A stretch of DNA of 64,000 nt from Annulohypoxylon bovei var. microspora (taxonomy: Eukaryota > Ascomycota > Sordariomycetes > Xylariales > Hypoxylaceae), in contig MU405215.1 in NCBI GenBank assembly GCA_022836615.1, positions 124,001 to 188,000 on the forward strand. The letters run 5' to 3'. The first letter of the stretch is position 1. Each line of letters begins with the position of its first letter. The notes under the pieces were generated by a model. It did no database searches and was not told where the DNA came from. It saw only the letters and a list, made by a program, of their open reading frames with translations. Below, one piece after another: positions 23,255-33,224 of this stretch. Both the position numbers and the translations under genes were made by a program.

Positions 23255-24000
23255 TTTGCCCCTTTTTGTAGCTCAGGTGAGCTTTTCGTGAAGTTATATA
23301 TGGAATCTCGCCAGTTTATAGCTTCTCCGTCAAATTTTAGCAAAAAGTGCCGTGGTATGAAGCTGTTTACTTGGTCGAGTTCTGCCTTGCTAGTTTGTAC
23401 CTATCCCCAAATTCTGAAATTCTAAAGATCTAGATCCACATTTGTCTAATTCGGAAAATTCACCACGCCGATAGTACGTGTGTACGTATGTACGTACCCC
23501 GCTAGAGCTTTTATTTTGTCAACCAATTACATACATCTTATTTAGCCATATTAACTCTTAACCAATCATAATTCTTATGTATTCCTTTTCCATTTATACA
23601 CCACACAGCATTCTAGTCTATATATTTCATAATTATTCTACAATTATAAATATTATACCGCAATTACCAGACCATTCCTCAACCATATAACTTAGCTTCT
23701 TCGCACTCTTCGTCTGAATTATCCGACGTTCCTAATACGTCTCCGACTGTCTCTGCCTCTGCCTCTGAGGAAGAGTGAAGAAAAAGGTGAAAGCGATTGC
23801 GAGACCTTTATAGAAGACAATCTTCTCTTCCAACAGAGGATCGTTACCGATACGCAAGGGTTCTGGCGGAAGAAACGAAACAGTAGATATTGCTTCGAGC
23901 GGTCCTTCCAAGGCTATGTTTTATCACGGACAGCAAATAATAGCCAGTCAGGGCGAAGAATAGCTTCCATACGCAGAGTACTAAAAAACCTTCAGTACAA
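23255..24000. other. AT-rich intergenic upstream of cct5
   Basis: Very AT-rich around 23500-23680. From about 23690 a plus-strand stretch with Ser/Glu-rich coding character (SSSELSDVPNTS-like) may be the decayed N-terminal part of the DUF6589-like remnant listed next. Confidence 0.4.
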
Positions 24001-24546
24001 GAGCGCTTGAGGGTAGCAGGTATCCGACTGCAGTTCGATGAAGATGATGCCGATCGAGAGATTGCCGATGCATCTGCTTTCCGTAGCGAACTTCTTGCCT
24101 TGTCGTCGCAAAGTGCCTTCAGTTACGTTCGACCTTAAAGCGTTCAGCGCACCAGGTGAAGGGCCTTGTGCCGTTAAGGACTTCTGCAACACAAAGTAGG
24201 TAGGTTAAAAGATATCCAACAGGCTTGGTCCCAAATGCAAGCCAAATCTCCTCGACTAGATAAGCTTTTATCGGAGGTCCTTGTTAACCAACGAGCTGGC
24301 CGCGAGTGGTATAAGCGGGCCAAACCCGATCCCTCCATTCCTATAGCTAAAGCGTACATGATTACTTCAATACTTCTCCACGCCTATGCAGCTCAACAGT
24401 CCAATTTCTTACCTCAAACTGTTGGCATATATCTTCACAACAGTGGGGTACAACGCCGAGTAATCGAGACGCTTTCTGAATTCGGTGTGTGTACTAGCTA
24501 TCGTACTACTATGAATCAATTGGAGCAGAAGGCAGACATCGTCTGA
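24001..24546 (+). pseudogene. Remnant of a DUF6589-like transposon-associated protein
   Basis: One reading frame runs through 24001-24546 but is cut by stops at 24136 (TAA), 24157 (TGA) and near 24175 (TAA). Before them lies ERLRVAGIRLQFDEDDADRE and after them QQAWSQMQAKSPRLDKLLSE. The downstream part contains TVGIYLHNSGVQRRVIETLS followed by GVCTSYRT. That pattern resembles the region ahead of DUF6589 domains found in repetitive, transposon-associated fungal proteins; the match is from memory and moderate. The stops are compatible with C-to-T changes at CAA or CGA codons, as repeat-induced point mutation would make. No start codon, terminal repeats or downstream domain remain, and the flanks are AT-rich. 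Most likely a truncated, inactive copy. Confidence 0.5.
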
Positions 24547-25635
24547 TTAGTTAGGCCATTCAACGTATTAAGCTGTGTGGCTAAGTTGGAAAGGTCTTCG
24601 GACGCAGCAAGTCACGCTTAGACGGGTGATATGTAGCCTTGATTTAAGACGTCAAAGCTTAGGATAGAGTAAAGCTGTACTTGAAAAGAATATTAATATA
24701 ATAAATGGATTAAGAAGCCATATCACTAGCCCCGAGTCATAAAATAAAACGGGTTTCGTGCGTTGGTATTAAATAATAAAATATTATGGTTTTGATATTG
24801 GTGTTCATATTTGATAGCCGGATATTGTAAAAGCAATTACAGGGGTAACGTAATGGCTGGAGCATTTGAAAGATTCAATTCTCCAATGCCTCGGTACCTA
24901 TGCGTTTATATCAGGTAGTCGTCCATGATCAGGTATGAATTTATGATCATTGGCATACTTACTTACATACCTGTGGATGCAAAGCATTGTTTATTTTTCA
25001 AACGTCCAGTGAGATTCTTGATCCTGCCAACTGCCTGCATGACTGCATGATGCAGGTTGACTTGTTGAATGATCAGTGAATCAAAGAATCATCATTTGAC
25101 CTATATGATTACACCGAATATGCCAAACATTCGCATAGCGAGCCTCGGCACGGCCTATCCCGGCATATTGGTAAAATTTCTCATTAATATCCCCTGGATG
25201 TACGGTGGATGTAAGAGCAATTATCAGAATTTCATAACCAAACAGTTCCATAATATCTCATTTTTAACTTCTAATTTAAGTTACTCCGAGAAATGTCATC
25301 TAGATACGCATGAACTAACTTAAACAGATTCCTGTAAAAGGATTATCTGTTCCTTATTGTCTTGGTATTCATTTATACCCTAGTTATCAGTTGCCGGGTT
25401 AGGGAGGGTTAGCTTTGATAGGTGACCAGGGAAGACTAGGTGGCCCCGCTGACGTCTATAGCCTCGTTAAATACCAACTTTAAAATATCCATATGTAGCT
25501 CAAGCTCCAAGCTCCCGACTCTGTCAGCTTCCTACATAATCTTTCTTAGGATCAACGCCATACATCCCTGTCCTTCACGCTTGACGACATCACATCCCTT
25601 TCCAACCATAATTAACCATAACCATAACCATAATT
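24547..25635. other. AT-rich intergenic, decayed DNA and faa promoter
   Basis: AT-rich (many TAATA runs at 24690-24790). The last 40 bases carry repeated CCATAA units ending in the palindrome CCATAATTATGG (25628-25639), which overlaps the next gene's start codon. Confidence 0.45.
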
Positions 25636-27860
25636 ATGGCTCTCGCAACTCAATTCGAAGGCGTGCTTCCGCTACATATGGTTCAGAAGCCGCCGTTTAT
25701 GATCGAATCGCCAGGGGCTGAAGAGGTCGAAGGAGAGACAAAACCACACAGACACATAAAGGCTAAGGATGGCCTCATCACTCGCCCTGCATCCCACATC
25801 GCCACCACATATGATATTTTGATCGAGAGCGCGAATAAGTATGGTGATAAACCCGCAATAGGTTCTCGTAAACTAATCACCACTCACACCGAGACCAAGA
25901 AGGTGCCCAAAATCGTCGATGGCGTCAAGAAGGAAGTCGACAAACAATGGACCTATTTCGAGTTATCCCCATACTCATTCCTCACGTATAGCGAGTATAA
26001 AACTCGGGCTCTGCGTGTAGGTGCCGCTTTGAGGAAATTGGGTCTTGAGCCGGGCGATGTAGTGCACATTTTTGCAACTACAAGGTAAAATTGAGTATGC
26101 TGTGTGCAAAGAGAACACTGGAAGCTAAACTTATACATCTAGCGCGAATTGGCTAGGTATGGCTCACGGCTGTGCCTCTCAGTCCATCACAATCGCGACA
26201 GCCTACGACACCCTCGGTTCAGATGCCGTCGAGTACTCTCTCGTACAGACGAATGCGAAGGCGATGTACACTGATCCACACCTTCTGAAAACTGCCAGCC
26301 GCCCGTTGCAGAATGCGAAAGATGTCAAGTTCCTAGTCTACAACGACACGTCCAATATCCCTATCTCCGACAAAGAACTGGAAGACTTCAAGACCGCAAA
26401 CTCTCACATTGCCATATACTCCTACACCGACCTCGTAGCCCTCGGCGAAGAAAACCCGGCAGATCCGGTACCGCCGAAAGCCACCGACATGTGCTGTATC
26501 ATGTACACATCAGGCTCGTCGGGCACGCCGAAGGGTGTGCCTATCACCCACGAAGGCATTGTTGCCGGGATCACCGGCCTGTATTCCGTTATCGAGGAGA
26601 CGGTCTCTCATCGCGACATAATACTGGCATACCTTCCCCTAGCCCACATTTTGGAGATGGCTGTGGAGAATCTAGTCATGTTTATCGGAGGCACACTAGG
26701 CTATGGATCTCCACGCACGCTAGCTGACTCCTCGACACGCAACTGCGCTGGTGACATGCGTGAGCTTGCACCAACTGTCATGGTTGGTGTGCCCCAAATA
26801 TGGGAGACCATTAGGAAGGGTATAGAATCGAAGGTCAACAATGGCGGCATGTTGTTGAAAAACGTTTTCTGGGGTGCCTACGGCCTGAAGTCGTTACTCT
26901 TATCGGCCGGCTTACCTGGAGGAGGATTAATCGATGCTTTAATATTCAAGCAGGTTCGCGCCATGACAGGTGGAAGAGTAAGATTCCTTTTCAACGGCGC
27001 TAGCGGTATTTCGGACGGGACGAGGCAGTTCGTGAGTTTGGTGCTTGCACCGATGATCACAGGCTATGGTCTGACCGAAACGTGCGCCAACGGTGCTTTG
27101 GGCTGCCCCCTACAGTGGACACCAAACGCCATCGGTCCCGTGCCTCCCTCGTTAGAGGTCAAGCTCGTTAGCATTCCCGATATTGGTTACGACGCGAAGA
27201 GTACCCCGCCACAAGGCGAGATTCTACTCCGTGGACTGCCCGTTTGCAAGGAGTACTTCAAGAACCCCGAGGAAACGGAGAAGGCATTCACGGCGGACGG
27301 GTGGTTCCGAACGGGCGACATCGGCGAATTCGACTCCGTCGGACACATCAAGATCGTCGACCGCGTCAAGAACTTGGTCAAGATGCAGGGAGGCGAGTAC
27401 ATCGCGCTCGAGAAACTCGAAGCCGTATACCGCGGCAGCGAGTTCGTCAACAACATCATGATCCACGGCGACAATGACCACGCCCGTGCCATCGCGATTG
27501 TGAGCCCTAACGAGAAGCCGCTGAACGATTTGGCGAAGAAGCTCGGCGTCGACCACGCACATGCGCATACCGACTCGAAAGTTTCGGATGCGGTGCACAA
27601 AGATTTGACCAGCGTAGGCAAAAAGGCAAACCTGACGGGGCTGGAGATGGTCGTTGGTGTTGTGCTGGTCGAGGAGGAGTGGACGCCTGCGAGTGTAAGT
27701 CCTATTTGCCCTCCCCTTTTACCTCATTCCCGTAAGTTTATTGCAATGGTACTAACAAAAACAATAGGGACTTGTCACAGCAACGCAGAAGGTGAACCGA
27801 AGGGCGCTGAGGAGCCACTACAAAACGCAGATCGAGGACTGCTTCAAACGGACGGGTTAG
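25636..27860 (+). CDS. faa1: Long-chain fatty acid-CoA ligase (Faa1/Faa4 type)
   Basis: Three exons, 25636-26084, 26143-27694 and 27768-27860, give 697 residues. Both introns are GT-AG; the second has TACTAAC before its acceptor. The protein carries the AMP-binding signature YTSGSSGTPKGVPITH, then AYLPLAHILE, GYGLTETCANG, DGWFRTGDIGEF and the linker DRVKNLVKMQGGEYIALEKLE typical of long-chain enzymes. It ends in TATQKVNRRAL and IEDCFKRTG. The enzyme activates fatty acids with ATP and CoA at ER, lipid droplet or plasma membrane. The size and C-terminal motif fit Faa1/Faa4 rather than the peroxisomal Faa2, and no PTS1 is present. GC content rises in the second half of exon 2. The symbol is the closest yeast name, not a proven orthologue. 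Confidence 0.94.
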
Positions 27861-27930
27861 GCTACCTACTTAGGTAATCTTAGTTTTACGCCACATACGT
27901 AACTTACGCCGTAAGCATGTTTCTACGATG

Positions 27931-27954
27931 TGGATGTGGATGTGGATGTGGATG
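27931..27954. repeat. TGGATG tandem repeat, 4 copies
   Basis: Four perfect copies of the hexamer TGGATG, about 70 bases after the acyl-CoA ligase stop codon; partial copies extend on both sides. A simple microsatellite in a 3' flank. Confidence 0.8.
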
Positions 27955-28564
27955 CTTTAGATGCTTCAGTTTCGGATACTGGCTCGGACGAATTTGAAAC
28001 TGGTCATTGTATAGTAGGTAATGCCATGGCGTGTCGTTGTCTAGGTAGTCTTGATGGTTAGGATGATGGTATAACATTACTCATGATTGTTTTATACTTG
28101 GATTTGTGTGTGTGAAATCTGCTCTGGTTTAGCGAAAGTGAGGACTATCCGAAGTACGGGCAACAGATATTGTCACTAAACACTTTTTAAAGAGTGCTAG
28201 ACGCCCTTTCTGGTGTTTCGGAGATCCGTCTAGAAATGAAGAGCCTGAAGGGTACCTGGTAGGTCACGTAAGGGTGGCGACATCAGCTTTCCCCCATATC
28301 TAGGCGCTGGCACTCAGTTTGGTCTTCACTTTTACTCTGTCGGCATCAATTAGCTTTTGAGAGGTTATGCTAGGTAATGTCGAATCATACAAGTCAACAA
28401 CAACCGATATTAATTAAACCACAACAACACGACGACCATATATCATATCCATTAGGTGTCAGTTCCGTAAAACAATAGTATCAATTGCTATTTTCTACAC
28501 ATTATAGAAACACAAATAGCCATAACAGGAGGGCCGTCTGTAAAACAGGAGACCTGGGAGGTTT

Positions 28565-28586
28565 AAAAAAAAAAAAAAAAAAAAAA
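28565..28586. repeat. Poly(A) mononucleotide run, 22 bases
   Basis: Twenty-two consecutive A bases followed by a purine-rich segment (GGGAAACTTAAAAGGGGGAAG). The length may be subject to sequencing error. It could be a polymorphic microsatellite. Confidence 0.8.
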
Positions 28587-28906
28587 GGGAAACTTAAAAG
28601 GGGGAAGAGGGGCCTCGGAGTCCCCAGATCCAACGCCGTCTATGTACCAAGAAGGGGGAAGGCCGGTACAGATAATCGGCATCCCCCCCGGAACTCCTCC
28701 ATATATCCGCCCGGCAATGCTCGTCTACCAACTACCCAAGCCGTGTTTCACATAGCCATATATGCCCTCGCCCGTAGTAACTACCGATGCGCCACGTCTC
28801 CCAGTACCCCTTATATCAAGACACATCTCGCGTTGAACCGAACTGGTCGATTCAGCATTCCTTTCCCTAGGCGTCGGAGTCAGTTCTGCTTGTCTCCTAT
28901 TCATCA

Positions 28907-31900
28907 TCAGGTCGGCAGGGTCTTCTTCTCCCATTCATAAGGTATGTCCTTTCGCTTGTAGAACAACTGAACCGGTGTTAATCCGTCTTTACAATTGTAC
29001 ATCGCCCGCACTCTATTTTGCCATGTTGCTCCCGAGTGAATGGAGACTCTATCGTCGTTGAACTCAATCCATTGACCTTCCTGCTCCGCCTTGACAAAGG
29101 TCCAATAATGACCCTCGACGACGCTCTGACCGCGATGGTTTTGTATGGCGTAGAGCTCGTATTCTGTCGGGGCCACGAATTCGTCGTGAAAATCTTCGCC
29201 TAGGACTGAGGCAGCTTCTGATCGAACATCCTTGTTCCAAGTGAGCGGACCCAAGTCTATATTAAAAGGGAACTCCACCTGAACTGTGTCCTTATGCTCC
29301 CTCGCTGCAGTCGAGTATCTCCTCATATACACACGGAATAAACGAGGTAAAGTAATTAGTCGAACTCGGATCCTAATTTTGTTCTTCTCGCATTTCCTGC
29401 ATACCAAGCTGTCGGAATTTTCTGTCCATGCCTGCGTTATCATGTCCATCAACTGAAGCCGCTTACCACCAGAAGCCTTAAATTGTGAAGGTGTGAAATA
29501 GACGGTGTGAGCTAAGTCCGCATTATAAGCTATATCATGACAGTGCTGACACTGTCTTTCGGAAATCTGGTGTGACGTAAAATGCCTATCGACGAATGTG
29601 TACTTATTCATAACCGTAACACTATGCCAAAACGATGGCACTATGGTGGCAACTATTGGATGTGCGTTATTCGGGAGTGTCGGGATTTCCCTGAGGACAA
29701 ATTTAACGGTATCGCAAGTTTCGGCTCCTAGTTGATCAAAGAGGAAGGATGTGAATTCGTCGACATCATGCTGCTCGTTATCGCCTAATTTAACCAAGTT
29801 TCCACCAAACATATATCCTTCATGGACGGACCGCATGTAATGCTTTGATTTATGTAAGCATAAAATTTGAAAGGACCAGGTGAGAACAAACGTACCATAA
29901 GTGTTGTGCACCTCATTGTTGGGAACTGTCTCTTGTGCATCCACTGAAGCAAATTCTTTAATATCTTAGACAATAGTTGTGGTCGGGTAGGCTCTCGTTC
30001 AAAGGTTCCTCGCCAATTGTCAGGCCACTCAGGTTCGAGTATCTCATCGATAAAGCCAGGCGAGGCGAGAAGCGCTTGCACAGTAGAATTGCAATAGCAT
30101 GCATTCCCGCCACTAGCAAGCCCGGTTGGCGGTCCTTGAACGAGAGAACCTGGCGATGCAGCGGGGTTGGCTAGCATAGCAAGAGTACCAACATCCGAGT
30201 CGTCATCTCTAGAGTCCATGCCACTATATCTAGTTCTGGGCATAGCGGGCGCTGGCCGCCTGGGGGGGGCTGGCGCTATCCCTGCGAGAAACTCCTCTTC
30301 CCGCCTACGACGTTCCGCATTGACAGGAGTAGTCATTGATTCCGGAACAGCACCTACACTGGGGTAACGGCGAATAAAATCATCTCTGCTTTTAATGTAG
30401 TCGAATTCCGAGATTCCCGTTTTATCTTCTTGAATTATGTCTTCGAACTGATTGACCTCATCTGGAGTAAGCGTCTTGGTCTTGGTTCGGTATCGTCCTC
30501 CGCCTCGACTCTTGTTTCTAGACGTCGCACTTAGAGGCATATGCTTTGATGCTGTATCAGATGTTTCGAGAGATATCTCCCCAAATTCGTCTAGCCACGA
30601 GGCCAGACCACCTCTCATTAGCTTCGGGCTATTCTTGAGCGGTCTGCTATAGCTATAATGCGACAAGGCTTGCCGTAGATTGTGTAAAACCATTTCTAAG
30701 GAATCCCCTGTTATCCTATCCGGCACAGAGGTGCTATGTTGGTCGTAAATAACTACCAAATCAACCTTGTCACGCTGCTCGATCGCAAGTTTCTCGTTTG
30801 GAGGGGCCAGCACCATACTATCGGCGATCTCGTCCGCAGATATGTTTTCTCGCATGAGAATCTCGGGATCAACACAAATCGTCCTAGGGGACCTTATATG
30901 CCCCTCGTCGAAAGATCGACGATCGCGTACATCGATAATCAAGATTTCAATACCCTGGTTTATAAGATTCGCGAGGGTGGCAGCTGATATGGTCTCTCCC
31001 TGTGGGATTCTAACTTGGGTTGCTTTTGCCGACGATTGAGAGGTGTGGTATGATTGAGCTGTGACAAACTGCTCCCTGCTAAAGGCCATGATTGCGTTTT
31101 CTGTCGAGGTCCGAGTAGAAACACTAGGGGCGGTGATTGAATTTGTCCGACTAAACATACCACGAGGAGTGCTGGACGGAAGGTTGGCGATCTCACTTGT
31201 TACGGTTCCTCTTGCAGGACTATATATCGCTTCTGGAAGTTTTGGCATTGCTGGCATAGATGTGTCTACCGACGGTGGTTTTGGAGGATTCCCAGACTTC
31301 TGAGAGTCGCGCAGACGCGCAAATCGGCTTGCAAGGTCTTCCGGAGATGCATTTGAGATCTGATTGATAACTTTCCCATGTAATGCTTGGGGTTTCGGTT
31401 GTACTGGCGGTTTTGATTTATGGCCCGCTCTTGCATTTATTCCAGAATCGCTCGTATTACCATTCCTGCTCGAGGTTTCGGGCTCATCTTTGAATCCGTT
31501 CTTCCTCAAGTCCAAAGAACCGTTTATCTGAGCTTGTAGCATCGTCCCCGAAGGCGTATTGGATGATGTCGTACGGTTGAGTTCCGGGGAGACTTTCGAA
31601 GATACTGCTGGCTCCACACCGCTCCGTCGGTTATCCTCCTTGATATCCTCCTTGACCTTGTCAAATACAGCACCATTGGTAGTGATTTTCGTCTTGAGGG
31701 CATTGTATAAACGATTTAGATGCCCCGGGTCAGATTTCATGGAGGGATAATCTTTGTGCCTGGGAACTTTATCGACAGCAATGGTAAACGCCTTGATATA
31801 CTCTTGTAATGCTAAGTCAGGACGTCGAAAATCGTTGTATGTCATCGCTTGTCGCATGTGGGCATCGCCAAGCTCGAGGACCTTCCGTAGCGGAGTATGG

Positions 31901-32073
31901 GGGTCGAGGTCAACGCTCACTGATACTAGGTCATCTATGTGGCGGTACGGAGCCTTTCCTGTACCCGAACTACCGCCAGACGCATGGCCACCGTTTGTCC
32001 TCGCAGGAGTCATCATGCCTTGTGCGCCGGCACTGTGGGTAACTGAAGTCTTTGTAAAAGCGACGGAACTCAT
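28907..32073 (-). CDS. doa4: Doa4/Ubp4-like ubiquitin hydrolase with rhodanese domain
   Basis: Two exons, 32073-29896 and 29842-28907, give 1037 residues. The intron 29895-29843 (GTACGT...AAAG, 53 bases) joins RCTTLM to HYMRSVHEGYMFGGN. Order of parts: a helical USP8-dimer-like region (residues 27-115), a Ser/Pro-rich linker, a rhodanese domain (EILIIDVRDRRSFDEGHIRS, about 355-470), then the USP catalytic core. The Cys box reads GLASGGNACYCNST, the His box GHYWTF, and zinc pairs CQHC and CRKC are present. Doa4 removes ubiquitin from cargo at late endosomes before vesicle budding. The rhodanese-USP order matches Doa4/Ubp5. In the usual GLXNXGXXC box the Asn supports the oxyanion; here that position is Ser. 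Its start faces vps27 across 1.15 kb. Confidence 0.9.
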
Positions 32074-33224
32074 GGTATCGTCAGTATGGTGCTCGGTACC
32101 ATACCGTGATCGGAGACAGGCAATTCAGACGTCGGAAGCAATTAGAGGTAGAAAGCGACGAGGTGAAAAGATGCGAATACAAGAGTGCAAGGTTGGTGAA
32201 GGAGTATAGACCATGAGATTAGTTAACCTCGGATGCGCTATCAGAAACCTTTGTAACGGAAGACAAAACAAAGTAGGGTAAGAAGGAGACAAGAGTCTTA
32301 TGTACCACTATTATTCCAAGGATAGAGACTGGAATGAAGGGGGCATCCTTTCAGAGCAAAGCCGGGTCTGTGAACGTCACGGCGGTAGAGGTAGAAAATG
32401 TGTGAGGAAGACGAGAACGGAAAGTTGAAAGAACCCGATGAATAAAAGAAAGGAACGGGAGAAAAAAAGTAATTAATGCACAATGAAAAGATACTAATCT
32501 ACCAGTCCTCGATGGTATATGAAAAGAGCTTGACCCATCGGCCGGCTAGTCGAATGCGTAAATAGCATCTGCGAAAGAAGTTTTCTTGTTTATATATCTG
32601 ATATATTTGAAGCATTCAACTATTTCTCCAAGATTGGTCTAATCTTTAATCTGTATGTATGTACATACGTAGGTAGGTACCTAGGTACCTAAAGGTTAGA
32701 GGTTAACGCACATGTGTTCCAAGGTTTCAAGGTTAGAACCTTGGAAGCGTTTTACAGTAGGTAAGCTACATCCAGTTACCTAGCATCTCCCGCCATTTGA
32801 GGGGTACCTGATGTGGAGAAACGAAGACGCCACATTCAATGTTCGCCTCAGCTACCGGTACATACATAATGTACCTAGTAGGTATCGAATGCATTTTAGA
32901 TGTAGTTACGTAGTACATACCCACAATAGCTAGGCAGTCACGTCCTGTACCTAAGCTGCTAGGTACATAATGTAAGGAAGGTGTAAGTGTGCATGATATC
33001 AAAACTCCCAATCCCAACATTGAACACCAAATATTGAAATGCTATTACTACCAATCTTACGCCAAATATTAACCACTACTTTAATGTGTACTTACCTAAG
33101 TACTGTCGCGCAAATTGCCTTTGACTAGGCAGACAACCTCTTCTCACATCATCTTTTCTACAAGCACTCAGTATTGCGATCACTTTCGACCGTTGCGCGA
33201 CTCTCTCAGTATCCTTTTCGCAAG
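32074..33224. promoter_or_regulatory. Divergent promoter region, doa4-like/vps27
   Basis: 1.15 kb between head-to-head genes. Contains a dense cluster of the intergenic palindrome: TAGGTACCTA at 32674 and 32682 overlapping TACCTAGGTA at 32678-32687, with further GTACCTA variants to about 33100. No gene seen. Confidence 0.5.

Larger units (their letters stand above)
27861..28906. other. Intergenic between convergent genes, with simple repeats
   Basis: Contains a TGGATG hexamer repeat and a 22-base A run (both listed). Open frames around 28485-28940 run through the A tract and antisense to the deubiquitinase 3' end and are not credible genes. Confidence 0.45.

Noticed and set aside
28485..28940. 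Lys-rich 151-residue plus-strand frame
   Set aside because: It reads through the 22-base A run and antisense to the deubiquitinase 3' end, so it is an artefact of composition.
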